Of a stretch of 55,987 bases of DNA, positions 22,598 to 31,471 are shown one piece after another. Every line of letters begins with the position of its first letter. Position 1 is the first letter of the stretch. The stretch is taken from positions 1 through 55,987 of the forward strand of contig CAYYNP010000027.1 of the NCBI GenBank assembly GCA_964472545.1. Reading direction: 5' to 3'. The notes beneath the pieces were generated by a model, which was given only the letters and a program-made list of their open reading frames with translations, had not been told where the DNA came from and made no database searches. The stretch is from CAYYNP01 sp964472545 (lineage in GTDB: Bacteria; Planctomycetota; Planctomycetia; Pirellulales; Thermoguttaceae). Both the position numbers and the translations under genes were made by a program.

Positions 22598-23716
22598 ATG
22601 AACTGGAAGCAGAAAGCCGCCGTGCAGAGGATGCTCGCCCGGCTGCCTCAGCGCGCGAGCCACTCGGTCTATTACTTCGTACAGCGCTGCTTCGGCCGGC
22701 TGCGGCGAACCAATCCGTGGAAGCGCCTGGCAGCGGGCGTGGGGATCTTGGATCGGATCGCCGAACGAGACGCAGACGCACGCGGGGCCCGTTTTCTCGA
22801 GGTTGGCACGGGGCGGCGGTTGAACGTGCCGATCGCGTTGTACCTTGGCGGCGCGGGAGCGATTACCACGGTCGACGTGAATCCGTATCTTCGCGCCGAT
22901 TTGATCCGCCGCGACGTCGAGTGGATCGGCCGACGTCGGCACGAGATCAAGGCGCTCTTCGGTGCCCACGCCCTGTTGCCCGGCTTCAACGAGCGGTTGC
23001 AGCAACTCGTCGAGGCCGACGTCGAGATCGATCTGCCGTCGCTGCTTACGATGATGAACGTCCGCTACCTGTCGCCCGCCGATGCCGCGTGCTTGGATTT
23101 GCCCGACGGCTCGATCGATTATCACGTCTCCTACACGGTGCTCGAACACGTCCCGCCCGACGTGCTTTGCGGCATCTTTCGCGAAGGCGCCCGCGTGTTG
23201 CGCCCCGGCGGCCGTTTCGTCCATTTCGTCGACTTCGGCGACCACTTCGCCCAGGCCGACCCGGCGATCAGTTCGATCAACTTCCTGCAGTTTAGCGACG
23301 CCCAATGGCAGGCCCGCGCCGGCAACCGCTACGCCTACCACAACCGGCTGCGGGTCGACGACCTGGCTGCGTTGATGCGGGAGGCGGGCTTGAATGTTGA
23401 AGACGTCGAAGCCGAGATTGATCAGCGTGCCCTCGACGACCTTCACGACGGCTTCCCGCTGCATCGACGTTTTGCCGGAAAGAGTGCACAGACAAACGCA
23501 TCGCTGAACGCCTGGGTGGTTGCGTCGCCGGTTCCGTCGAAGAGTCGGGGTGGCTGGGGCAAAGCGCAGGGTGGCTGCCACAGGGTTCAGGGTGGCTGGG
23601 GCAGAGCGCAGCGGTGCCCCAGGGACGCCACGCTCGACTCCACTCTGGGGCACCGCTGCGCTTTGCCCCAGCCACCCGTCACCGATCAGAGCAACTCACG
23701 GGAGACCTCGCCATGA
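22598..23716 (+). CDS. SAM-dependent methyltransferase with repeat-encoded tail
   Basis: A 372-residue class I methyltransferase. Motif I is RFLEVGTGRRLNVP (about 64-77), followed by TVDVNPYLRADL; DYHVSYTVLEHVPPD and LRPGGRFVHFVDFGDHF are the later motifs. The natural protein probably ends near residue 315 (NAWVVASPVPSK). The last 55 residues are translated from a palindromic repeat element and have no domain character. The stop overlaps the next start (ATGA). It probably acts on the glycan made by this cluster. Confidence 0.82.
   Translation: MNWKQKAAVQRMLARLPQRASHSVYYFVQRCFGRLRRTNPWKRLAAGVGILDRIAERDADARGARFLEVGTGRRLNVPIALYLGGAGAITTVDVNPYLRADLIRRDVEWIGRRRHEIKALFGAHALLPGFNERLQQLVEADVEIDLPSLLTMMNVRYLSPADAACLDLPDGSIDYHVSYTVLEHVPPDVLCGIFREGARVLRPGGRFVHFVDFGDHFAQADPAISSINFLQFSDAQWQARAGNRYAYHNRLRVDDLAALMREAGLNVEDVEAEIDQRALDDLHDGFPLHRRFAGKSAQTNASLNAWVVASPVPSKSRGGWGKAQGGCHRVQGGWGRAQRCPRDATLDSTLGHRCALPQPPVTDQSNSRETSP
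23548..23677. repeat. Family B inverted repeat in the 3' end of a methyltransferase gene
   Basis: Inverted 33-bp arms at 23590-23622 and 23645-23677 with one mismatch (core GGGTGGCTGGGGC...GCGGTGCCCC), plus a partial extra left arm from 23548. Other copies lie at 38924-39019, 49846-49925 and 55913-55987. It sits just upstream of a coupled ATGA junction. Confidence 0.88.
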
Positions 23717-24816
23717 TCGTATTGCACGCGGCTCCCATCACGTCGGCGGCCTCGCGCGGCCCGAACGTGAGTGTTCCGGCGTTGGTGGCCGCCCAAAATC
23801 GGCTCGACGGCGTCGAAGCGGCCTTGGTGCTCACGGCCACGAAGCCGACCACGTCGTGCCCGTGGGAGTTTCCCGTCTTCGATCGCAAGATCGCCGTCAC
23901 GTCCGACGGCCGGCTCGACCTGCCCGCGCCGTTCGATCGGCCGAATCTGGTCGTGTTCCACTGCCCGTACCATTTCACCCACGCCGCACTCGCGGCCAAG
24001 CTGCGCAAAGTCGGCATTCCGTACGTCATCTGCCCGCGCGGCGGCATGACGCGCTTTGCCCAATCGTTCCACGGTTGGAAGAAGCGGTTGGGCAACGTGT
24101 TGTTCTTCGATCGGATGGTCCGCGGCGCCGCGGCCGTGAATTGCCTCAGCCGTGGCGAAGCGGCAGCCTCCGGCGATTGGCGGCGGCCCACGTTCGTCAC
24201 CGGCAACGGCATCGAACTGCCCGACGAAGCCGACCTGGCCACGCCCGGCCGTGCCACGCGCCTGCGGCTGGTCTTCATCGGCCGACTGTCGGTCGAATAC
24301 AAGGGGCTGGATATGTTGTTGGAGGCCTGTGCGTCGCTGCGAGATGAACTCGGCGAACGCCCCGCAACCGTCGAACTCTACGGCCCCGATTCCCACGGCA
24401 GCCGGCGAAAGCTGATTGGCCTGATCGCCAAACACGGCCTGAGCGAACTGGTCACCATGCCCGGGCCGGTCGCCGGCGAGGCCAAACGCGTCTTGCTGCG
24501 GCGGACCGACGTCTTTCTGCACACGTCGCGCTCGGAAGGCCATCCAATGGCCGTGCTCGAAGCGCTGGCCCACGGCATCCCGTGCCTGTTGACCACCGCG
24601 ACCAACGTGGCCGACGACGTGGCCGAAGCCGGCGCGGGCTTTCGCGCCGAACCAACACCGGCAGGAATCGCCGCTGCCCTACGAGACGCCCTGGCAGCCA
24701 CGCCGGAAGAACTACAAAAGGCCGGACGCCACGCACGTCAGATGGCCCTACGCCACTTCGGCTGGCCGCACGTCGCCCGACGCTCCGTCGAACAGTATCG
24801 CCAATGGGCCGCCTGA
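23713..24816 (+). CDS. GT4 glycosyltransferase
   Basis: A 367-residue GT-B enzyme. N-terminal motif SAASRGPNVSVPALVAAQ; middle ICPRGGMTRFAQ and HGWKKR as in Wca-type GT4 proteins; C-terminal LVFIGRLSVEYKGLDMLLEA, HTSRSEGHPMAVLEALAHGIP with the E-x7-E motif. It adds a sugar in the cytoplasm. The ATG at 23713 overlaps the previous stop, with GGAGA upstream; the longer frame back to 23614 is only the repeat element and is discarded. Confidence 0.88.
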   Translation: MIVLHAAPITSAASRGPNVSVPALVAAQNRLDGVEAALVLTATKPTTSCPWEFPVFDRKIAVTSDGRLDLPAPFDRPNLVVFHCPYHFTHAALAAKLRKVGIPYVICPRGGMTRFAQSFHGWKKRLGNVLFFDRMVRGAAAVNCLSRGEAAASGDWRRPTFVTGNGIELPDEADLATPGRATRLRLVFIGRLSVEYKGLDMLLEACASLRDELGERPATVELYGPDSHGSRRKLIGLIAKHGLSELVTMPGPVAGEAKRVLLRRTDVFLHTSRSEGHPMAVLEALAHGIPCLLTTATNVADDVAEAGAGFRAEPTPAGIAAALRDALAATPEELQKAGRHARQMALRHFGWPHVARRSVEQYRQWAA

Positions 24817-24846
24817 AACAGACAGCACCATGAAACAGACCGCGCC

Positions 24847-26136
24847 ATGAAACACGTCGTGATCGTCAACCACAACGCCGGGGCCCCGCCATACGGGCCG
24901 AACTATCGCAGCTACTACGTTGCCCGCAGCCTGGTCGCGCGCGGCTATCGGGTTTCGATCGTGGCCTCGTCGTTCTCGCACAAGTTGCACACGCTGCCGG
25001 CGATCGACGGCCGGGTTACGCATGAGGGCATCGACGGGGTCGACTACTACTGGCTGCGCGGCCGGCCGTTCCGAGGGCGTATTGGCCGGATGGTCGAGTA
25101 TCGTGCGTTCGCCCGCAAGCTGCGCGGGCTCGCCCAGATTGTGCCCCATCGGCCGGACATCGTGATCTGTTCCTCGCCGCCGCCGTTGTGGGTGTGGAAC
25201 TGTCATCGCTACGCGCGGCAGTGCGGCGCGAAGCTGATTTTCGAGGCCCGCGATCTGTGGCCGCAGGTCGTGCTCGACACGGTCCGTTTCGCCCGGCTCA
25301 ACCCGCTCACGCACTTGATCGCCGCCGCCGAACGTTTCGCCTATCGCCGGGCCGACGCCGTGGTCTCGGTTTCGCCCGCCTCGCAATCCTACATGGCCGA
25401 TCGCGGGCTGCCGGCCGGACGGTTCCGTTGCATCCCCAACGGGCTGGATCTGAGCCAACTCGAAGCGGCCGACGAAACGGCCCAACGCGACTCGCCCGAC
25501 GCCCCATTTCGCCTCGGCTACCTGGGAGCCCTCGGCAAGTCGTACGGACTGCCGTACCTGATCGACGCCGCCAAGCTGCTGGCCGATGAAGACGTTTCGG
25601 TGGTGCTCGTTGGCGACGGACCGATGAAGGGCCGTCTTCAACGCCGTGCCCAAGGGCTGCCCAACGTACGTTTCGTCGACCGCGTGCCGAAGGCCCAAGT
25701 CCCCGCCGCGCTGGCCGGCTTCGACGCCGGATACGCCGGCTTCCTCGACCGCCCGGCGTTTCGCTACGGCGGCAACCAGAACAAGCTCTACGACTACATG
25801 GCGGCCGCCAAACCGGTGATCTGTGCGCTCCGCTCGGACTACAACCCGGTCGCTTCGGCCGATTGCGGGCTGACCGTCGCCCCGGAAAGCGCCAAGGCAA
25901 TTGCCGAGGCCGCCCGGCAGATGCGCGACGCCGGCACCGCCGAGCGGCAGCGCCTGGGCCAAAACGGCCGCCGTTATCTCGAACAATACCACAGCTACGA
26001 ACGCTTGGGAGAATTATGGACCGAACTGATCGAATCGCTGTCGATCCGAACGTCGACGCCGATCGGCGCGTGTGGCGATACACCGACGAGCCGCGACGCG
26101 CCGACGCTTCCGCCACAGCGGGCCAAAGCGGCGTAG
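24847..26136 (+). CDS. GT4 glycosyltransferase (WbuB-like)
   Basis: A 429-residue glycosyltransferase of the WbuB type: VVIVNHNAGAPPYGPNYRSYYVARSL at the N-terminus (split here: NHNAGAPPYGPN then YRSYYVARSL), FEARDLWPQVVLD in the middle, and YLGALGKSYGLPYLIDA, VLVGDGPMKG, GGNQNKLYDYMAAAKPVI in the nucleotide-sugar domain. WbuB proteins add N-acetylfucosamine-like sugars; the exact donor here is not determinable. Three near-copies of a 17-base unit precede the start. The reading frame continues 121 bases into the next gene, and its last 35 residues are not family-like. Confidence 0.86.
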   Translation: MKHVVIVNHNAGAPPYGPNYRSYYVARSLVARGYRVSIVASSFSHKLHTLPAIDGRVTHEGIDGVDYYWLRGRPFRGRIGRMVEYRAFARKLRGLAQIVPHRPDIVICSSPPPLWVWNCHRYARQCGAKLIFEARDLWPQVVLDTVRFARLNPLTHLIAAAERFAYRRADAVVSVSPASQSYMADRGLPAGRFRCIPNGLDLSQLEAADETAQRDSPDAPFRLGYLGALGKSYGLPYLIDAAKLLADEDVSVVLVGDGPMKGRLQRRAQGLPNVRFVDRVPKAQVPAALAGFDAGYAGFLDRPAFRYGGNQNKLYDYMAAAKPVICALRSDYNPVASADCGLTVAPESAKAIAEAARQMRDAGTAERQRLGQNGRRYLEQYHSYERLGELWTELIESLSIRTSTPIGACGDTPTSRDAPTLPPQRAKAA

Positions 26137-27020
26137 CCGGGGCCCACGCCCCGATCGTGATCATCGGCGCCGGGCGCTCCGGGACGAACATGCTCCGCGA
26201 CGTGCTCACCTCGCTGCCGGGGCTGGGCACCTGGCCGTGCGACGAGATCAACTACATCTGGCGCCGCGGAAACGCCCGACACACGACCGACGAATTCACC
26301 CCGCAGATGGCCCGGCCCGAGGTCAAGACGGCCATCCGCCGCGCGTTCGACCGGCTGGCCAAGCGCCGCGATGTGCGTTGCGTGGTCGAGAAGACGTGCG
26401 CCAATTCGCTGCGGGTGTCGTTCGTCGACTCGGTGGTTCCCCGGGCACGCTTCATCCACATCGTCCGCGACGGCCGCGACGTGGCCGCCTCGGCCGCCGA
26501 GCGTTGGGCAGCCCCGCTGGAAATCCGCTATCTGTTGAAGAAGGCCCGCTTCGTCCCGTTGCGCGATCTGCCGTATTACGGCGCCCGATATCTGCTGAAC
26601 CGGCTGCATCGGATCACGTCGTCGAAGCGGCGGGTGGCGAGTTGGGGGCCGCGTTTCTCGGGCATGAACGAGGTGTTGCGGACCAGCCCGTTGCCGGTGG
26701 CGTGCGCCCTGCAATGGCGGCGGTGCGTCGAGCGGGCGATGGCCGACCTGGCGAAGATCGATCCGGCCCGGGTGTTCGAGCTTCGCTACGAACAATTCGT
26801 CGAGTCGCCGGACGAGCAACTCCGCGGCCTGGTCGAGTTCATGCAACTCGACGTGCCCGCGGCGGCGATCCGCGGCGCCGTCGAGAACGTCTCGGCGAAG
26901 AGCGTAGGACGTTGGCAGCATACGCTGGACGCCGACGTGATCGAGCAGATCCATCTGCTCTGCGGCGATTTACTCCGCCGGCTGGGATATCGGCGCGCAG
27001 ACGTGGCCCGTGCTGCGTAA
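26016..27020 (+). CDS. PAPS-dependent sulfotransferase
   Basis: A 334-residue sulfotransferase. The 5'-phosphosulfate-binding loop is IIGAGRSGTNML (49-60) and the 3'-phosphate motif is IHIVRDGRDVAASA (147-160); later FELRYEQFVESP is also typical. It transfers sulfate from PAPS to, most likely, a sugar hydroxyl of the cluster's glycan, which would make the polymer anionic. The ATG at 26016 has GGGAG five bases upstream and lies inside the upstream glycosyltransferase frame; both frames are non-conserved in the overlap. Confidence 0.87.
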   Translation: MDRTDRIAVDPNVDADRRVWRYTDEPRRADASATAGQSGVAGAHAPIVIIGAGRSGTNMLRDVLTSLPGLGTWPCDEINYIWRRGNARHTTDEFTPQMARPEVKTAIRRAFDRLAKRRDVRCVVEKTCANSLRVSFVDSVVPRARFIHIVRDGRDVAASAAERWAAPLEIRYLLKKARFVPLRDLPYYGARYLLNRLHRITSSKRRVASWGPRFSGMNEVLRTSPLPVACALQWRRCVERAMADLAKIDPARVFELRYEQFVESPDEQLRGLVEFMQLDVPAAAIRGAVENVSAKSVGRWQHTLDADVIEQIHLLCGDLLRRLGYRRADVARAA

Positions 27021-27046
27021 TCGATAGGACACAACCGCCCGCATCC

Positions 27047-28123
27047 ATGCCATCCGCCCCCGTCGACACGATGACCAGACACGCATCACAACTCCTGACG
27101 CCCCCCGACTCCCAGTCCCGAGTCCCCAGTCCCGAGCCCCCGGTCTCCAGTCCCCACTGCATCCATTGCGGCCCGGCCGGGAAGCCGCGGCCCGTGTTGA
27201 CGATCTGGCAACCGCGGCCAATCCGCTTCTTCCGCTGCCGGCGATGCCACCTGGTATTCAAGGACCCGGCGGTCTACCGGGCCGAGGAGGAGTTCGGTTT
27301 CGCAGCGCGTGTCGCGGGCAACACGGAGCCGTCGCTGGACGCGTTTCAGGAGACCTTTCACACGGCCGGCGAAATCTCCGACGCAGCCGGAGAACTCTAT
27401 CCGTCGTGCGGCTACGATCAGCAAGAACTCGTCGCCGGGATCTTCGACGGCATCGACCGGCGCATCCGGCAACACACCACGATCGCGCCCGGCGACCGCT
27501 TCCGGCTGCTGGAAGTCGGCTGTGCGACGGGCTTTCTGCTGCGGCGGTTCCGGCAAGCGTATCCCAACGCCGAGTTGGCGGGCATCGATCCGTCGCCGTT
27601 TTCGGTTCGCAAGGCACAGAGCGTCGACGGCGTCGACGTGAAGTGTGGCACGCTGGATACGGTGTCGCCGCCGGCCGGAAGCTTCGACGTCGTAGTAATG
27701 ATCGGCAACTTCCAACTCCATCGCGACCCGCGGGCCACACTGGCCGCCGCCCATCGCGCACTAAAGCCCGGCGGGCTATTGATCTTCGACACGAAGAACC
27801 CGGCAAGCTGGTTTCGGATCGTCGGGCGCGTTCTTTCGCGCACCTGGCCGTTGAACCGTCTGCGTGCCGTCCGCCGGATGGTCAGCGCCAGTCACGTCGG
27901 TATGCGCTATGGGATCCCCAAGCGGCTGTTGCGGCAGTGGCTCGCTTCGCAGCAGTTCGAAGTCCTGGAATTGACCGGCAAGGACCTGCGTCTGTTTCAG
28001 TTCAACAATCCGCGGGCCGTCTCGCGCGGCGTTCTCGGGGCGACGCTCGGGGCGATGAATCTGCTCGACGCCGTGCGCGATCAGCGGGCGTGGCTGGACG
28101 TTTGTTGTCGGAAGCGAGCTTGA
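27047..28123 (+). CDS. Methyltransferase with N-terminal zinc ribbon
   Basis: A 358-residue protein. Residues 38-67 form a four-Cys zinc ribbon (CIHC...CRRC; Cys38, 41, 64, 67), followed by a class I methyltransferase of the Methyltransf_23 type: RLLEVGCATGFLLRRF (motif I), AGIDPSPF, GSFDVVVMIGNFQLHRDP, LKPGGLLIFDTKNP. The domain order resembles sugar C-methyltransferase-like proteins of polysaccharide clusters. Residues about 18-36 come from a CCAGTCCCGAGT-like tandem repeat (27106-27156). The ATG at 27047 is 27 bases after the previous stop; ATG 27071 is possible. Confidence 0.83.
   Translation: MPSAPVDTMTRHASQLLTPPDSQSRVPSPEPPVSSPHCIHCGPAGKPRPVLTIWQPRPIRFFRCRRCHLVFKDPAVYRAEEEFGFAARVAGNTEPSLDAFQETFHTAGEISDAAGELYPSCGYDQQELVAGIFDGIDRRIRQHTTIAPGDRFRLLEVGCATGFLLRRFRQAYPNAELAGIDPSPFSVRKAQSVDGVDVKCGTLDTVSPPAGSFDVVVMIGNFQLHRDPRATLAAAHRALKPGGLLIFDTKNPASWFRIVGRVLSRTWPLNRLRAVRRMVSASHVGMRYGIPKRLLRQWLASQQFEVLELTGKDLRLFQFNNPRAVSRGVLGATLGAMNLLDAVRDQRAWLDVCCRKRA
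27106..27156 (+). repeat. Short C-rich tandem repeat in coding sequence
   Basis: About four degenerate copies of a 12-13-base unit (CCCAGTCCCGAG) encoding a Ser/Pro-rich linker ahead of the zinc ribbon of the methyltransferase. Confidence 0.6.
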
Positions 28124-28135
28124 GGTACGGCAGCC

Positions 28136-29998
28136 ATGGAAGGCGGCATGAACGACAAAGCGAATCACAACGGATGGCCGCTCGGCCGGCGACTGGCCAA
28201 ACGGGCGTTCGATCTGGCCGTGTCCATCGTGGCCCTGGCGGCCTGCTGGTGGATCATCCTGGCGGCCTATTTGGCGGCGCGGATCGACACCGGCCGCAGC
28301 GGATTCTTCACGCAACGCCGCGTGGGACGTCGCGGCAACGTGTTCCGCGTGATCAAGATCCGCACCATGCGCGACCTGCCGGGCGTCGAAACCAATGTGA
28401 CCACCGAAGCCGACCCCCGCATCACACGCCTGGGCCGCTTCTTCCGGCGGACGAAGATCGACGAGTTGCCGCAGTTGATCAACGTGTTGCTGGGGCAGAT
28501 GAGCCTCGTCGGTCCCCGTCCCGATGTGCCCGGCTACGCCGATTGCCTGACGGGCGACGACCGCATTGTGCTCGCCGTGCGGCCCGGCATCACGGGCCCA
28601 GCCACGTTGAAGTATCGCGACGAGCAGCGGCTGCTGGCCCATCAAAGCGACCCGGAACGTTACAATCGCGAGGTGGTCTTTCCCGACAAGGTTCGTATCA
28701 ATCGAGAGTACGTGCGAAACTCGCGATTCGTCGACGACTTAAAGGTGCTTTGGCAAACCGCATCGGGAACGGGGCCGCTTGCTGAAACTGCCGACGCGCC
28801 GGCCGAATATCCCCCCTGGCCGCAATTCGACGACGACGAAATCGCCGCCGTCACCGCGGTCCTCCGCTCGGGTAAGGTGAACTACTGGACCGGCGGTGAG
28901 TGCCGGGCCTTCGAGCGAGAGTTTGCCGAGGCCTGCGGATGCCGACACGGTGTGGCGGTGGCCAACGGCACCCTGGCACTGGAAGCGGCGCTGCACGCGC
29001 TGGGCATCGGCCCCGGCGACGAAGTCATCGTGCCGGCCCGGACGTTCGTCGCTTCGGCAAGCTGCTGCCTGATGCGCGGCGCCGTGCCGGTCTTCGCCGA
29101 CGTCGATCGGACCAGCGGCAATCTCACCGCCGACACGGCCCGGGCCGCGTTGACGCCGAAAACCAAGGCCCTGATCGCCGTCCACCTCGGCGGCTGGCCT
29201 TGCGAGATGGCCGCGTTGCTGGGCTTCGCCGCCGAGCACAACTTGAAGGTCATCGAAGACTGCGCCCAGGCCCACGGCGCCACCTATCTCGGCCGGCCGG
29301 TCGGCTCGTTCGGCCATGCGGCGGCCTTCTCGTTCTGCCAAGACAAGATCCTCTCGACCGGCGGCGAAGGCGGGATGCTGGTAACCAATGACGCCGACGT
29401 TTGCGAGCGGGCGTGGAGTTTCAAAGACCACGGCAAGAGCCGGCAGGAGATCGAACGGCCGGGACCGGGCGGCGTCTTCCGCTGGCTGCACGAATCGGTG
29501 GGCACCAATTGGCGGATGACCGAGATGCAGGCCGCCGTCGGACGCACGATGCTGCCGAAACTACCCGAATGGGTGGCCACGCGGCGGGGACACGCGGCGA
29601 CGTTTACCGAGCACCTTGGCCAACTCGCCGCGTTGCGGTTGACGCCGCCGCCGACCTACGCCGGCCACGCCTATTACAAATACTACGCGTACCTGCGAGC
29701 CGACCATCTTCGCCCCGGCTGGTCGCGCGACCGGATCCTGCGGACGCTCCAAGCCGAAGGCCTGCCGTGCGGCAGCGGGAGTTGCCCGGAGGTGTACCTG
29801 GAAAAGGTCTTCGCCGACACGCCAATGCGGCCCGAGCGGCGGCTGCCCGTGGCCAGGGAACTCGGCGAAACGAGCCTGATGTTCCTCGTCCACCCGACGC
29901 TCTCCGAGCAGCACGTGCGGCAGATGTGCCGGACGATCGAGGGTGTGATACAGGAAGCCACCCATACGGGCGTGTCGACGGTTCGCCGCGCGGCCTGA
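28136..29998 (+). CDS. Phosphoglycosyl transferase-aminotransferase fusion (PglC-like + DegT-like)
   Basis: A 620-residue two-domain protein. Residues about 16-215 are a small bacterial sugar transferase of the PglC type: a membrane re-entrant helix (AFDLAVSIVALAACWW), FRVIKIRTM, and RRTKIDELPQLINVLLGQ with the catalytic Asp109-Glu110 dyad, then SLVGPRPD. It starts lipid-carrier loading. Residues about 225-605 are a DegT/DnrJ/EryC1 PLP aminotransferase (ANGTLALEAALHALGIGPGD, VIEDCAQAHGA, FSFCQDKILSTGGEGG with Lys404 as the PLP lysine). Making an amino sugar and loading it on undecaprenyl phosphate are thus joined in one chain. The start at 28136 has GAGGT; ATG 28148, after GGAAGG, is equally plausible. 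Confidence 0.9.
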   Translation: MEGGMNDKANHNGWPLGRRLAKRAFDLAVSIVALAACWWIILAAYLAARIDTGRSGFFTQRRVGRRGNVFRVIKIRTMRDLPGVETNVTTEADPRITRLGRFFRRTKIDELPQLINVLLGQMSLVGPRPDVPGYADCLTGDDRIVLAVRPGITGPATLKYRDEQRLLAHQSDPERYNREVVFPDKVRINREYVRNSRFVDDLKVLWQTASGTGPLAETADAPAEYPPWPQFDDDEIAAVTAVLRSGKVNYWTGGECRAFEREFAEACGCRHGVAVANGTLALEAALHALGIGPGDEVIVPARTFVASASCCLMRGAVPVFADVDRTSGNLTADTARAALTPKTKALIAVHLGGWPCEMAALLGFAAEHNLKVIEDCAQAHGATYLGRPVGSFGHAAAFSFCQDKILSTGGEGGMLVTNDADVCERAWSFKDHGKSRQEIERPGPGGVFRWLHESVGTNWRMTEMQAAVGRTMLPKLPEWVATRRGHAATFTEHLGQLAALRLTPPPTYAGHAYYKYYAYLRADHLRPGWSRDRILRTLQAEGLPCGSGSCPEVYLEKVFADTPMRPERRLPVARELGETSLMFLVHPTLSEQHVRQMCRTIEGVIQEATHTGVSTVRRAA

Positions 29999-31462
29999 TT
30001 GGCGAGTTCCGCGCCTTGTCGTCGAACATTGCGGCGCTGCAACGGTAATCTCCTCGTGAACCAAGCCCCCGACAATCCCCGGCCTTCGCTCCCGTCGACA
30101 CGGCAGATCGGGCTCTACTGTGCCGCGTTCGTGGTCGGGTTGGTGGCGCTTTGGGCCGTGGGGCAAGTCGCCGTGCGAATCTGCCGCCGGCTCGACGTCC
30201 CGTTGGACGTCCACCTCCGCTGGCCGCTGAGTATGGTCCACGAGATGATCCCCGGGCTGCACACGCCGTGGTACGCGTTCGGGATCGCCGTGGGCATCGG
30301 CGTCGCGTTCTGGCTCTTCGCAGCCCGATTCGCACATCGAGCCACATCGAGCCTGCCGGCCGTCGTGTGCGTCGGATTCGCGTTCGTGTTGGCCAGCAAC
30401 CTGATCCACGGCGTCGGCAACGGGCTGGTCAACCCGCAGACCGGCGACCGCTGGAACCCCGGCCAGATGCTGCCGCAGTACTATCACGACGCCGCAGAGA
30501 TCACCTCGCCCGGCCAATTCCTGCGCCAGTTCGAGCAGCACCAACCGCAACTGACCTGCCACGCCCGCACGCATCCGCCGGGGGCCGTGCTGCTGTTCTA
30601 CGCCCTGCGGAAGACGGTCGGCCATCCGGCGATCATCTCGCTGATCATCGCCGCGTTATCGATCGGGCTGTCGGCGATCTTCCTGCACGTGATCCTCCGC
30701 AGCCGGTTCGACCGCCAGACGTGCGGGCTGACCACGCTGCTGTTTCTGTTGACGCCGGCGGTGGCGATCTACTATTGCGCGTCGCTCGACGCAGTGATCG
30801 CTGCCTGTTTTCTCGGCACGGTGGCTTGCTTTCGGCACTCGAAGACTTCCCTGGCGGTCGTGGGAACCGTCATCTGCCTGTTCGCGGCCTCGTTTCTTAC
30901 GTTCGCGGCAACGTTTCTGCTGCCGGTGCTGATCGGCTACGAACTGATCGTACGGCGGCGGCCGTGGCGGTCACTGGTGGTCCTGGTGGTCGTTGCCGGG
31001 CTCTACGCGGTCGTTGACTTGTTGCTTGGATTCAACTACCTGACCGCTCTGCAAACCGCCTCGGCGCTGGAAAACCCCGACGGCTTCCGCCTGTTCGCCG
31101 AGCCGGTCTCCTACGCCTTCACGCGGCTGGAAAACGTGGTCACGATCGTCTTCTTCTTCGGCCCCGTGCTCTCGCTGTTGTTCGTCCGCGGGCTGGGCAA
31201 CATGCGACTTGATGCAGCCGGACGCGAGTTGCTCACGCTCACCGTGCTCGGCGTTGCCACGCTGCTGGCCATGTTTCTCACCGGCGCCTTCCGCACCGGC
31301 GAGACGGCCCGGGCGTGCCTGTTTCTCTACCCGTTGCTGATGTTCCCGGTGGCGGCTTGCCTCGACCGGCGCGGCCGCGGCGACGGTTCTCGCCGAAACA
31401 TGCTCTGCTGGGTCTTCGGCCAGACGCTCGTCATGCAGACGTTCGGCGGATACTTCTGGTAG
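29999..31462 (+). CDS. Polytopic membrane protein, GT-C-like
   Basis: A membrane protein of 468-487 residues with about 10-11 helices. A periplasmic loop holds TCHARTHPPGAVLLFY, similar to the TH-P-P-G loop of GT39/GT87-like enzymes, and a later loop holds the acidic LLGFNYLTALQTASALEN. No named family can be fixed. A GTG at 30056 (VNQAPDNPRP) is the likely start; the frame opens at a TTG at 29999, one base after the previous stop, and neither has a good ribosome site. It is the last gene of the rightward cluster and ends 9 bases from the convergent giant gene. Confidence 0.7.
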   Translation: MASSAPCRRTLRRCNGNLLVNQAPDNPRPSLPSTRQIGLYCAAFVVGLVALWAVGQVAVRICRRLDVPLDVHLRWPLSMVHEMIPGLHTPWYAFGIAVGIGVAFWLFAARFAHRATSSLPAVVCVGFAFVLASNLIHGVGNGLVNPQTGDRWNPGQMLPQYYHDAAEITSPGQFLRQFEQHQPQLTCHARTHPPGAVLLFYALRKTVGHPAIISLIIAALSIGLSAIFLHVILRSRFDRQTCGLTTLLFLLTPAVAIYYCASLDAVIAACFLGTVACFRHSKTSLAVVGTVICLFAASFLTFAATFLLPVLIGYELIVRRRPWRSLVVLVVVAGLYAVVDLLLGFNYLTALQTASALENPDGFRLFAEPVSYAFTRLENVVTIVFFFGPVLSLLFVRGLGNMRLDAAGRELLTLTVLGVATLLAMFLTGAFRTGETARACLFLYPLLMFPVAACLDRRGRGDGSRRNMLCWVFGQTLVMQTFGGYFW

Positions 31463-31471
31463 GACGGCAAG

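Noticed and set aside
26072..27046. Upstream extension of the zinc-ribbon methyltransferase frame
   Set aside because: It overlaps the sulfotransferase in another frame and has shadow composition; the gene proper starts at 27047.
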